In this document: one piece after another, positions 1 to 9,596 of the stretch
Numbering within the stretch: the stretch's first letter is position 1
Layout: each line of letters opens with the position of its first letter
DNA from: Deinococcus sp. Arct2-2
GTDB lineage: Bacteria; Deinococcota; Deinococci; Deinococcales; Deinococcaceae
Direction: 5' to 3'
Assembly: GCF_004801315.1 (NCBI RefSeq)
Contig: NZ_SSNW01000003.1
Span: forward strand, 62,001 to 126,000
Length of the DNA: 64,000 bases
The notes under the pieces: model-generated
Database searches by the model: none
Seen by the model: the letters and a program-made list of their open reading frames with translations, nothing else
Told to the model about the DNA's origin: nothing
Translations under genes and position numbers: made by a program

Positions 1-1626
1 GGCCGTCGTGCTTTTGCCGTTGGTTCCCGTCACAGCTAGAATCGGAATGCGGGCGCGGGAGCCTCGCGGATACAGCATCTCCAGCACCGGACGGGCCACG
101 TCTCGCGGCTGCCCTTCCGAGGGTTCGAGGTGCATCCGGAAGCCCGGCGCGGCGTTTACTTCCACGATGCCGCCGCCGGTGTCGCGCACCGACTGGGAAA
201 TGTCGGGGGCCAAGAAGTCTATGCCTGCAATGTCCAGCCCCACCGCCTGCGCGGCGCGGCGGGCGAACAGAGCGTTGGCCGGATGAATCTCGTCGGTGCG
301 GTCTATGGCGGTGCCGCCTGTAGAGAGGTTAGCCGTAGAGCGCAGCATCACCGTTTGCCCCGCGTTTGGCACGCTGTCGAGCGACAGTCCTGCGGCGGCC
401 AGCAGCTCTTTCACCTGTGCGTCTACCCGGATGCGGGTCATCACGGCTTCATGGCCCGCGCCGCGCCGGGGATCGCGGTTCACTTCGTCAATCAGGGCTT
501 GCACGGTGCTGACGCTGTTGCCGACCACCTGCGCTGGCACGCGTTGGGCCACCGCCACCACTTGCCCATTCACCACCAAAATCCGGTGATCGTGCCCGGT
601 GTAATGCTGCTCCAGAATGACCCGCGCCGAGTGCTGGGCCGCCAGTGTAAAGCCGGAACGCACCTCATCAGGGGTGGTCAGGTGAGTGCTGACGCCGCGC
701 CCATGATTGCCGTTCAGCGGCTTGGTCACGAGGGGAAACCCCAGCCGGGCCGCTTCCCGCACGGCTTCGTCAGCGCTGCGAACCACCACGCCGCGCGGCA
801 CGGGCACGCCCGCATCCGACAGGAGTTGCTTGGTTAGATTCTTGTTGCTGGCGGCGTCTACGGCCACATGCGACGTGTGTCCGGTGATGCTGGCCCTGAT
901 GCGCTGCTGGTTTTTGCCGTAGCCGAACTGAATCATGCTCAGTTCATCCATGCGCGTGACCGGAATCCCGCGCCGCCGCGCCGCTTGCACCAACGAGGTC
1001 GTCGTGGGGCCCAGGCGGGTGCGGCGTACCAATGTCCTCAGCATCTCAAGGGCGGCGGGCAAATCAACGTTTCCATCCGGCAAATTCAGGGCGGCCAAAC
1101 TGCCCGTTTCGTCGCGGTACACGAGGTCTAGACCACGCACGCCGCGTAGTTCGGGCGGCAACAGGGAATCCACCAGTTGCAAGGCCAAGCGTCCGGCCAG
1201 CAGCCCCACTTTTTCTTCACCGTAGGCGTACAGCACGTTGTACACGCCCGCCTTGCCCTTCACCGAACGGGTTTTGCCCCGCGACACGGGCGAGCCTGCC
1301 AACGACTGGAGTTCTAGCGCCACATGTTCGGACACATGGCCCAGCCAAGTGCCGCCGTGGAGGCGCTCTACAAAGCCGCCGGGCCGCCCCAGACTGCACT
1401 GATGGGCGTGCAGGCTGGGCAACAGCGCCAACAACCGCGCGTTGAAGTCGGGCAGGCGGTGGGAAGGCCAAGCTTCCAGCGTGCCCAAGTCCAGCATCAG
1501 CCGGATCATAGGGAAAAAGCTGTACAGGTGCGGCCCCCGGTACACGCCTTTTTCGAGGACTCGCATGGGTACAAGCAGAGATAAGGACGGCACGGCGCGG
1601 TCAGAGCCGCTCTCGGGCAGGGTCAT
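1..1626 (-). CDS. cphA: Cyanophycin synthetase, N-terminal 542 codons (3' end beyond window)
   Basis: Cyanophycin synthetase polymerises aspartate and arginine into the cytoplasmic reserve polymer cyanophycin, using ATP. The visible part has the CphA N-terminal region, then an ATP-grasp module (about residues 215-470) with TKPLNGNHGRGVS and RSTANLSTGGTAIDRT. The window cuts the gene just after GTNGKSTT, the P-loop that opens the Mur-ligase-like module. Family members are roughly 870-900 residues, so about 60% is present. The ATG at 1624-1626 is chosen because AAAGGA lies just upstream and the protein starts in the expected N-terminal region. No cyanophycinase is visible here; it would have to lie elsewhere. 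The identification is firm from sequence motifs; the activity itself is inferred from the family. Confidence 0.93.
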   Translation of the reverse strand, partial: MTLPESGSDRAVPSLSLLVPMRVLEKGVYRGPHLYSFFPMIRLMLDLGTLEAWPSHRLPDFNARLLALLPSLHAHQCSLGRPGGFVERLHGGTWLGHVSEHVALELQSLAGSPVSRGKTRSVKGKAGVYNVLYAYGEEKVGLLAGRLALQLVDSLLPPELRGVRGLDLVYRDETGSLAALNLPDGNVDLPAALEMLRTLVRRTRLGPTTTSLVQAARRRGIPVTRMDELSMIQFGYGKNQQRIRASITGHTSHVAVDAASNKNLTKQLLSDAGVPVPRGVVVRSADEAVREAARLGFPLVTKPLNGNHGRGVSTHLTTPDEVRSGFTLAAQHSARVILEQHYTGHDHRILVVNGQVVAVAQRVPAQVVGNSVSTVQALIDEVNRDPRRGAGHEAVMTRIRVDAQVKELLAAAGLSLDSVPNAGQTVMLRSTANLSTGGTAIDRTDEIHPANALFARRAAQAVGLDIAGIDFLAPDISQSVRDTGGGIVEVNAAPGFRMHLEPSEGQPRDVARPVLEMLYPRGSRARIPILAVTGTNGKSTTA

Positions 1627-1881
1627 GGTCAGGGTTTCCTTTCAGAGTGAGGGCGGAGCAGTGCCAGTCAGACAAGCATCAGGAAGATGCCACCCATTGT
1701 AGAGAAATAGATTGGGCCTTTTTACGCCCCAACATGGGCCAAGTCTTAACAACTACACCGAAAGTGTAGGCTTTGTGACGTTGCATGCCACAGGCTCAAC
1801 CGTTTTTAAAGATTGAACGAAGAGTTATTTAATCAAGAAGAAGATGGAACGTATATCCCGCTTTCTTGAGATTCATGGCAC
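1627..1881. other. Gene-free region upstream of cphA
   Basis: No credible gene. It should carry the cphA promoter. On the minus strand a TACAAT hexamer (1696-1701) lies about 70 bp before the cphA start, but no good -35 box is visible at 16-18 bp. A small hairpin, CTACAC/GTGTAG with loop CGAAA, lies at 1753-1769. Both are weak signals. Confidence 0.35.
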
Positions 1882-1917
1882 AAAAACTGCTGGAAGCCAT
1901 GATGGGTCTTCCAGCAG
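1882..1917 (-). terminator. Rho-independent terminator after the DUF779 gene
   Basis: Perfect 10-bp arms CTGCTGGAAG (1887-1896) and CTTCCAGCAG (1908-1917) enclose an 11-nt loop. On the minus strand the hairpin is followed at once by TTTTT. It lies 23 bp past the stop of the DUF779 gene. Confidence 0.85.
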
Positions 1918-1939
1918 CATAGGAACAGACGAGGTGTTT

Positions 1940-2335
1940 TTATACCAAAGAGTTGGCCGGATGGACTGGGGCCAAGTGATCCAACTCGGCGTCTTCATAC
2001 AGGCGCGAGCGAATCAGGAAGCGCACGCCTTCCGGGGCTTCCACGCTGAAGCCGCCGCCTCTGCCGGGCACGATGTCTACGGTCAGTTGGGTGTGCTGCC
2101 AGTATTCAAATTGGCTCACCGACATATAAAACGGCGTGTCAGCCACTTCGCCCATATACATGTCCGAGCCGCCAACGCGGAATTCTCCGCGTGGGTAGCA
2201 CATGGGAGAACTGCCGTCGCAGCAGCCACCCGATTGGTGAAACATCAGCGGGCCGTGCTGGACTTCGAGCCGCCCTAGCAACTCACGGGCAGCGTCGGTG
2301 ATATTGACGCGGGGGATGGGAATGGACTGGGTCAC
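1940..2335 (-). CDS. DUF779 family protein, partner of the aldehyde dehydrogenase
   Basis: A 131-residue soluble protein of the DUF779 family. Members of this family are very often encoded beside acetaldehyde dehydrogenases; their biochemical role is not settled. The sequence has the family's cysteine/histidine-rich patch (FHQSGGCCDGSSPMC, about residues 32-46) and a conserved YWQHTQLTVDI stretch. The start is GTG at 2333-2335, preceded by GGAGAAACT. It lies 92 bp after the aldehyde dehydrogenase gene and is followed by a strong terminator, so the two probably form one operon. A metal-binding or accessory role is suggested by the Cys cluster but is inference. Confidence 0.85.
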   Translation of the reverse strand: MTQSIPIPRVNITDAARELLGRLEVQHGPLMFHQSGGCCDGSSPMCYPRGEFRVGGSDMYMGEVADTPFYMSVSQFEYWQHTQLTVDIVPGRGGGFSVEAPEGVRFLIRSRLYEDAELDHLAPVHPANSLV

Positions 2336-2427
2336 AGTTTCTCCAGAAAGCGGGAAGAAGCAAATAGAGTTGATGGGCCAGGAGCCACCATCTGCGGCCC
2401 CCGCCCATCACTCTTTAGAGGCCAGTC

Positions 2428-3969
<1,542 letters not shown>

Positions 3970-4070
3970 GCTTCGCCTCCTAAGTTTTTAGTGCTTTTCT
4001 ATCCTACACCCGCCGCAGTGAGAAGCAACTGCGCTATGGATTACCAAGCTGGAAGGGCGTTGGACTGAGG

Positions 4071-4271
4071 GGGCGTGGTCTAAAGGTCTAGAGTGTAAGG
4101 AAAGGCAACCGCGTTGTTCACTCATCCCCTGCCCCCTCAAGGGAGAGGGAGCTACACAAAGCTTTTCGCCCTCGCCCCTTGCGGGAGAGGGGCGCTGCGT
4201 ATGCAGCGGGGTGAGGGGAAATGAGCACAGAGGGTTGCCCTTGCCCTTTCTTAGACCCTTAGACCAAGCCC
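4071..4271. repeat. MITE-like palindromic intergenic repeat, copy 1
   Basis: About 200 bp bounded by imperfect terminal inverted repeats: left GTGGTCTAAAGGTCTA..., right end the complement of CTTGGTCTAAGGGTCTAAG. Inside are AAGGCAACCGCG, a TTCACTCATCCCC segment and GC-rich hairpin arms. The same blocks recur at about 7924-8116, 21961-22074 and 50275-50380. It ends 1 bp before the stop codon of the DUF790 gene. It contains no gene, so if mobile it depends on an outside transposase. Confidence 0.7.
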
Positions 4272-4272
4272 C

Positions 4273-5493
4273 TCAAACGCCGCTCAAGCCAGCCTCCGCC
4301 CGCTCCAGCACTTCTTTAGGATTCAGCACGCCCTTGAACCACACGATCCGGTCTCCAAAATCGCTGATATTCACGCCCGCCTTGTCCAAATTGAGGCGCT
4401 CGGACACGCACACGATCACGTCGGTTCGGCCAGACTTCCGCAGCAGCTCAAACTTTTTGCGGAGGTAGTCGGGCCGCCAATACCCCACGATTTCTACCAG
4501 AATGCTGCGCCCATCGGGGTGCTTCAGGCGGAAGTCGGGGATGATGACGCCCCCCGGCACCGGAACTAAATCCACTTCACGTTCCAGCGCCCACGGCGTC
4601 TCCAGTTTGGCCCAGCGGTCTGCAAATCCGGCTTCTAGGGCGCTGTCGTGGTCTTCGGGCGGCTTGTAGTGGCTCACGTAGCCGTCTTCGCTGGTCAGTT
4701 GAAACGACCATTCTTCATCCGTCGCGTCTACCCACGCCAAATCTTTGCGGGGCTTGAGGGTGGCGCTGAGATCCCATTTGGTGACGTGCAGCAGGGCGGG
4801 CAGAAACTTTGCCATCGCCAAGCCGTAGCGCGTGGTGCCGCCGAACAAGCTCATCGGGCCGTCTACCGAGAGGGTGAAGCCGTAGTCCGGATCGCCTTCC
4901 ACCGTCACCATCAGACCAAAAAACTTGGTGTATTTCAGCAGTTGCTTGTAGCGGGCGGGTTCGTTGCGGCGGGCGGTGATGATCAGGCTGGAGGCCCGGT
5001 ACAGCGTGCCTTGCGCCTGTGCCAAATCGAAGCGTTCCAGCAGTGCGGCGGGTTCGGGAGCCTCGAAGAGCGCCAAGGTTTGCTGATCGGCAAGGTCTGC
5101 GTAGAGAGCCGCCGCCACCGCCGCACTTTCGACGCCCAATGCTCCAGCCGCGCTGTCCAGTACCCGCGCCGTCGCCGCTCGGCTGGGGGGTTGGGCCTGC
5201 GCCAGCTCGAAGACTTTGGCCCGCACCACGCCGGGTTCCACGTCGCCGCCCGCCTCGAAGGTGCCCGAAGCGGTCAGCAGATGCGCCAGCCCCCGCAACA
5301 CCCGGAAGTCGGTTCGGCCCGCTTCCAGCACCTTCAGTTCGGCTTCCAGTTCGCCGCGCTGCTTACCGATGTTGGATTGGAACAAGTCGATCAGGGTTTG
5401 GGCCAGCGCGAGGTTGCCGGACGTGGCTTTCAGGCGGCGCGGCTCCACGATTCCCGCCTTGACCCGGAACATCAGCAGTTCAGTGGGGAGCAT
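4273..5493 (-). CDS. DUF790 family nuclease (Bax1-like), partner of XPB helicase
   Basis: A 406-residue protein of the DUF790 family. Its archaeal member Bax1 is a nuclease that binds XPB helicase in DNA repair. A PD-(D/E)xK type nuclease core is visible near the C-terminus: IPDFRLKHPDGR (Pro319-Asp320), then VEIVGYW (Glu334) and Lys346/Lys347. The start ATG at 5491-5493 lies inside the end of the helicase gene (14-bp overlap), so translation is probably coupled. Together they form a two-gene module for nucleotide-excision-type or other structure-specific repair. The function in this organism is inferred from the archaeal pair. Confidence 0.88.
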   Translation of the reverse strand: MLPTELLMFRVKAGIVEPRRLKATSGNLALAQTLIDLFQSNIGKQRGELEAELKVLEAGRTDFRVLRGLAHLLTASGTFEAGGDVEPGVVRAKVFELAQAQPPSRAATARVLDSAAGALGVESAAVAAALYADLADQQTLALFEAPEPAALLERFDLAQAQGTLYRASSLIITARRNEPARYKQLLKYTKFFGLMVTVEGDPDYGFTLSVDGPMSLFGGTTRYGLAMAKFLPALLHVTKWDLSATLKPRKDLAWVDATDEEWSFQLTSEDGYVSHYKPPEDHDSALEAGFADRWAKLETPWALEREVDLVPVPGGVIIPDFRLKHPDGRSILVEIVGYWRPDYLRKKFELLRKSGRTDVIVCVSERLNLDKAGVNISDFGDRIVWFKGVLNPKEVLERAEAGLSGV

Positions 5494-6901
5494 TGATGTT
5501 CTCCCAGATGTTGGCTTCGTGGGCAGCTGGCTCTCTGGCCTGCCCGCCCGGTTTCCACTGACCGCGCCGCTGCTGGCTGACGCGCTCCTCGCTGGTGCCC
5601 TCGGTAATCACTTCGTACAGCACGGCGTTTTTGCCTTCTGCCCGCCGCAAAATCCGGCCAAGGCGCTGAATATGTTCGCGCTCAGTGGCCGTGCCCGACA
5701 GCACGATGGCCACGCTCGCTTCGGGCACGTCTACGCCCTCGTTCAGCACCCGGCTGGTGACCAGCACCCGGTAAGTGCCGTTTCTAAACTTTTCCAGCAA
5801 GGCGTGGCGCTCTTTGGTGGGCGTCTGGTGCGTCAGGGCCGGAATCAGGAATTCGCGGCTGACACGGTACACGGTGGCGTTGTCGTCGGTAAAGATCAGG
5901 GTGCGGTCGCCCGGATGATTGGCCAGCACTTCTTCCAGCACACGCAATTTGCCTTCTGTGCCGTAGGCAAGGCTGCGGGCCTCGCGGTGGGCCAGCATCG
6001 CGCTGCGGCCCTGCGGCGTGCCGCTGCCCATCACAAACTGTTTCCAGCCCTCGATGCTGCCCAGCTGAATACCCGACAGCCGCAAAAAATGGTTGCGGTG
6101 GGCGATCAATTCATCGTAACGCCGCTGCTCGGTTTGGCTGAGGCGCACGCGGATAATCACTTCGCGGTAGTCGGCCAACGTGCCGCCCGACAAGTCTTCG
6201 GGGCGGCGGTGATAGACCAACGGCCCCACCAGCGTTTCGAGGTCACGCTCGCGCCCATCGCTGCGTTTGGGAGTGGCGGTGAGGCCGAGGCGGTAGGGGG
6301 CCAGCCCCATTTCGGCAATGACCCGCGTCCAGTCGGAGGGCAGGTGGTGAACCTCGTCGTACACGTGTAGGGCGTACTTTCCGGCCAGCGTCTCGGCATG
6401 GATGGCCGCCGAATCGTAGGTGCTGACCAAGAGCGGGGTTTCGTCGTGACTGCCACCGCCCAGCACGCCTACGTTGGCATCAGGAAAGGCCGCCACGAGG
6501 CCCGAATACCACTGCTGCAATAAATCTAGGGTGGGCACGCAAATCAGGGCGCTGCGGGGCGTATCGCGCAGGGCGAGGTGCGCCACCAGCGTTTTGCCCG
6601 CGCCCGTCGGCAACACCACCACCCCTTGCCGCCCCGCCCGCTTCCATTCCTGCAAGGCTTCCGTTTGGTGAAGATAAGGCTGAACCTCGCGCCCATACAC
6701 CAACTCCAGCTTTTCGAAGGCGCTGGCTTCGTCGGTGACCGCGATCTTCTCGCGTTTCAGTGTTTCCATCGCGGCGCGGTAGGCCCGGCCCGGCGCACGC
6801 CAAGACTGGCTGCGTTCATCCCACTGAAATAGGGATTTAAGGACAGCCGGGGCATCTTTCATGACCAAGGTACCCCGGTCTAATCGCAGAAGGGGCGGCA
6901 T
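5480..6901 (-). CDS. XPB-like DEAD/DEAH-box DNA helicase
   Basis: Superfamily 2 helicase of the XPB/Rad25 type, about 473 residues from the chosen start. Motifs: Walker A LPTGAGKTLV, DEVH box in VYDEVHHLP, motif III LTATPKRSDG and motif VI QRLGRILRR. It should unwind DNA with ATP and act with the DUF790 nuclease encoded by the overlapping next gene. The frame is open up to a TTG at 7004-7006, but ATG at 6899-6901 is preferred. It has AAAGG 8 bp upstream and opens a typical XPB N-terminus (MPPLLRLDRGTLVM), while the TTG lies inside a TTGACA that could be a promoter box. A perfect palindrome TCTCATGAGA lies at 6973-6982. Confidence 0.9.
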   Translation of the reverse strand: MPPLLRLDRGTLVMKDAPAVLKSLFQWDERSQSWRAPGRAYRAAMETLKREKIAVTDEASAFEKLELVYGREVQPYLHQTEALQEWKRAGRQGVVVLPTGAGKTLVAHLALRDTPRSALICVPTLDLLQQWYSGLVAAFPDANVGVLGGGSHDETPLLVSTYDSAAIHAETLAGKYALHVYDEVHHLPSDWTRVIAEMGLAPYRLGLTATPKRSDGRERDLETLVGPLVYHRRPEDLSGGTLADYREVIIRVRLSQTEQRRYDELIAHRNHFLRLSGIQLGSIEGWKQFVMGSGTPQGRSAMLAHREARSLAYGTEGKLRVLEEVLANHPGDRTLIFTDDNATVYRVSREFLIPALTHQTPTKERHALLEKFRNGTYRVLVTSRVLNEGVDVPEASVAIVLSGTATEREHIQRLGRILRRAEGKNAVLYEVITEGTSEERVSQQRRGQWKPGGQAREPAAHEANIWENINAPH

Positions 6902-6972
6902 CAAGCAAGCCTTTGCGTCGGCGTGCGTTTTGCCCCGATTTCCAATCCAGTATTCTGGCTTTCTTTGCCCAA

Positions 6973-6982
6973 TCTCATGAGA
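6973..6982. promoter_or_regulatory. Palindrome TCTCATGAGA upstream of the XPB helicase
   Basis: Perfect 10-bp palindrome 72 bp before the preferred helicase start. The same 10-mer forms the core of a 14-bp palindrome at 38364-38377. A regulator is not known; this may be coincidence. Confidence 0.3.
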
Positions 6983-7160
6983 ATTAGCCCTCAAGTCAGT
7001 TGTCAATACTCCGTTTGAATGACGGCTGACACGCTTCTCTCTGACTTGAATATTTTTTCATACTTGGGTGGTAGGAAATGGGGCAAATTGCTTAAAGAGC
7101 CTGAGAATCTCTATGAAGATGACCTTTAGATCAGTAACCAAGTGTGCCCAATAGACACTA

Positions 7161-7196
7161 AAAAGGCAGGCAACCCATTGTCCGGAGTGCCTGCCT
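7161..7196 (-). terminator. Rho-independent terminator after the 103-residue gene
   Basis: Arms AGGCAGGCA (7164-7172) and TGCCTGCCT (7188-7196) with a 15-nt loop. On the minus strand the hairpin runs into TTTTT. It lies 26 bp beyond the stop of the small gene at 7222. Confidence 0.85.
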
Positions 7197-7221
7197 CTTT
7201 CCTTACTTTATCGGACGTTGT

Positions 7222-7533
7222 TTAGCCCTGATGTTGCAACGTGCGTGCCGCCGTGGCCGCAACATGCTCGGCCTTTTTATCGGCGGGCAGGAAGGACAGG
7301 TGGCCCTCGTAAGAACCCAAGTTGAATTTCATGGGGCGCTTTTCGACGAGCGTGCCTTGCATCAGGCCGTGCTGCGTCATCACGTACAGGTCACAGCGTC
7401 CCGTGTCGGCGCAGGCATTTCGCAGAGCGTCAATGTCGACGGCCAACGGAATGGGCTGATTGGCGGTAGCTTCGGCCAAAATCGTGAGGCGCTTGTTTTG
7501 TGCAACGTGGTACTTGCCTTGAAGGGTCAACAT
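7222..7533 (-). CDS. Small conserved-looking protein of unknown function
   Basis: A 103-residue soluble protein that I do not recognise. It begins MLTLQGKYHVAQNKRLTI and contains a central stretch with two cysteines (NACADTGRC) and a lysine-rich C-terminal part. No signal peptide or membrane segment is seen. ATG at 7531-7533 is chosen because GGAG lies 8 bp upstream; the frame stays open further upstream, but that part is low-complexity and lacks such a site. It has its own strong terminator, which supports it being a real, separately transcribed gene. A family of small Deinococcus proteins is likely but cannot be checked here. Confidence 0.7.
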   Translation of the reverse strand: MLTLQGKYHVAQNKRLTILAEATANQPIPLAVDIDALRNACADTGRCDLYVMTQHGLMQGTLVEKRPMKFNLGSYEGHLSFLPADKKAEHVAATAARTLQHQG

Positions 7534-7923
7534 GGGAAACTCCAATAGGAAACAGTGTTCAAGAGTGGACAGTGTCCAAGAGCGAACAGGGGGAGTGAGG
7601 CAAATGTGGGGAGGACAATGAGGAGCGGAGGCAAGGAATAAAGCCCACGCAGATAAACGGGCTGTTGGAACAGAATCAGCCTGACGAACGCCGCAACTCC
7701 TCAAGGTGAACTGGGCGCGAAAAAAGAGGAGCGGATAAACTTCATGCCGCTTCAGACGAACAAAATCAATTCAGAGAAGCAATCTGGAAGAGGCTTCCAA
7801 ATCCACTGTCAAGTCCTAGTATCGCACGCTCTCATGATATTTAGATGCGGGAGGACTGCGAAGATGCAGCGGCGTTGTTGCTGTGCCGCTGCATCTGGGA
7901 TTGGATTGGGCGGGTTCGCCGCT
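7534..7923. other. Gene-free region with strong hairpin
   Basis: About 390 bp without a convincing gene. It holds the promoter of the small gene at 7222-7533. A perfect hairpin with 11-bp arms GATGCAGCGGC (7863-7873) and GCCGCTGCATC (7885-7895) is present. It has no T-run on either side, so it is not a typical terminator; it may belong to the adjacent repeat. Confidence 0.5.
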
Positions 7924-8116
7924 GAACTTCCCCCTCACCCCGCTGCGGTGCAGCGCCCCTCTCTGCTGCGCAGCTCTGCGAGTCCCGCAACGGGCAAGGG
8001 CAAACGGCACGAGTGAGAAACTTGGTGTTACTCCCTCACCCTTGAGGGGGGAGGACTGGGGAGGGGGTGAGTGAGCAACGCGATTGCACTTCCTTAGACC
8101 CTTAGACGCTCTTCAC
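7924..8116. repeat. MITE-like palindromic intergenic repeat, copy 2
   Basis: Read on the minus strand it repeats the order of copy 1: GTCTAAGGGTCTAAGG, GCAATCGCGTTG, CTCACTCACCCCC, CCTCAAGGG..GAGGGAG, then GAGAGGGGCGCTGC and CAGCGGGGTGAGGGG. The outer inverted repeat is clear only at the 8094-8116 end, so the other end is probably eroded. It lies 22 bp from the 3' end of the gabD gene. Confidence 0.65.
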
Positions 8117-8138
8117 CCTGCCCTTCACGCCCAATACC

Positions 8139-9596
8139 TCAGTCGATGCCCATACTGATGAACTTGATTTCCAGATATTCTTCGAGGCCCCAGTGTCCAC
8201 CTTCACGGCCCACACCACTGTTTTTCATGCCGCCAAACGGGACATGCGGCGCGGCGGCGCTGGGAATGCCGTCATTGATGCCCACGATGCCGTATTCCAA
8301 GGCTTCGGCCACGCGCCAGGCCCGGCCCAGATCGCTGGTGTAGGCATAAGCGGCGAGGCCATATTCGCTGTCGTTGGCGAGGCGCAGGCCTTCTTCTTCG
8401 GTATCGAAAATGACGATGGGGGCCACTGGGCCAAAGGTTTCTTCGCGCAGGATCAGGCTACCTTCGGCCACGTTGGTCAGCACGGTGGGCTGAAAGAACA
8501 GGCCGTGATCTACCGCGCCGCCGATGACTGCCGTTGCGCCGCGTTCCAGCGCGTCTTTAACCTGTGCCTGAACTTTATCTAAGCCCGCCTGCTCCACGAC
8601 GGGGCCGACGCTGGTGCCGTCCAGCAATGGATCGCCCAGCACGAGTTGAGAGGCTTTTTCGGCCAGAATGCGGGTAAATTCCGCGGCCACTTCACGCTGA
8701 ACGTATACGCGGTTGGTGCTGACGCAGGTTTGGCCCGCGTTTCTAAACTTGCTGCCTACCACTTCCCGCGCCGCTTTTTCTAGGTCGGCGTCGGCAAACA
8801 CGAGGAAAGGCGCGTGGCCGCCCAGTTCCAGCGACACGCGCTTGATGGTTTTGGCGGCCTGCGTATAGAGCAAGCGGCCTACGGCGGTGCTGCCCGTGAA
8901 CGTCACTTTCCGCACGCGCTCATCGGCCATAAACGGCGCGGTGAAGGCGGGGGCGTCGTTGGTGGGCAGCACTTGCAGCGTGTTGGCGGGGCCGCCCGCT
9001 TCCAGCCACAGTTCGGCCAAATACAGCGCAGTCATGGGGCTTTGTTCGGCAGGCTTGAGAATCATGACGCAGCCCGCAGCCAGCGCCGGAGCCGCTTTGC
9101 GCGTAATCATGCCCGCCGGAAAGTTCCACGGAGTCACGGCGTACACGATGCCCACCGGCTCGCTGCTGGTAAAACCGCGCTTGCGGTCAAAGCGCATGCT
9201 GATGCGCTCGCCGCTGATGCGCCCGGCTTCTTCGGCGCACCACTCGATAAAACTGGCGGCGTAATGCACTTCGCCCCGCGTTTCGGTGATCGGTTTGCCC
9301 ATTTCCAGCGTCATCAGGCGGGCCAATTCTTCCTTATGCACGAACATCAGGTCATGCCAGCGCCGCAGCACTTTGCCGCGCTCGTAAGGATTGACCTTGC
9401 GCCACGTTTTCAGGGCAATTTCGGCGGCGTCTATGGCGCGGCGGGCGTCGTCGGCGCTGCAATCGGCCACCGCGCCGATGCTTTCCAGCGTGCCGGGATG
9501 AATCACGTCAAAGGTTTTGGGGGCGCTGCGCCACTCGCCGTCAAAATAGGCGCGGGTGCGGGTGACGGGATCATTCAGCAGGGTTTGGGTGGTCAT
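8139..9596 (-). CDS. gabD: Succinate-semialdehyde dehydrogenase (NAD(P))
   Basis: A 485-residue aldehyde dehydrogenase that oxidises succinate semialdehyde to succinate, the last step of GABA breakdown into the TCA cycle. Catalytic residues seen: Asn158 (TPWNFP), Lys181 (ILKPAEQSP), Glu257 (LELGGHAP) and Cys291 (GQTCVSTNRVYV). The sequence resembles GabD/YneI-type enzymes. Its ATG (9594-9596) overlaps the stop of the amidohydrolase gene as ATGA, so it is the last gene of a translationally coupled operon that also contains a GABA-type aminotransferase. The exact aldehyde used is inferred from that context. Confidence 0.9.
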   Translation of the reverse strand: MTTQTLLNDPVTRTRAYFDGEWRSAPKTFDVIHPGTLESIGAVADCSADDARRAIDAAEIALKTWRKVNPYERGKVLRRWHDLMFVHKEELARLMTLEMGKPITETRGEVHYAASFIEWCAEEAGRISGERISMRFDRKRGFTSSEPVGIVYAVTPWNFPAGMITRKAAPALAAGCVMILKPAEQSPMTALYLAELWLEAGGPANTLQVLPTNDAPAFTAPFMADERVRKVTFTGSTAVGRLLYTQAAKTIKRVSLELGGHAPFLVFADADLEKAAREVVGSKFRNAGQTCVSTNRVYVQREVAAEFTRILAEKASQLVLGDPLLDGTSVGPVVEQAGLDKVQAQVKDALERGATAVIGGAVDHGLFFQPTVLTNVAEGSLILREETFGPVAPIVIFDTEEEGLRLANDSEYGLAAYAYTSDLGRAWRVAEALEYGIVGINDGIPSAAAPHVPFGGMKNSGVGREGGHWGLEEYLEIKFISMGID

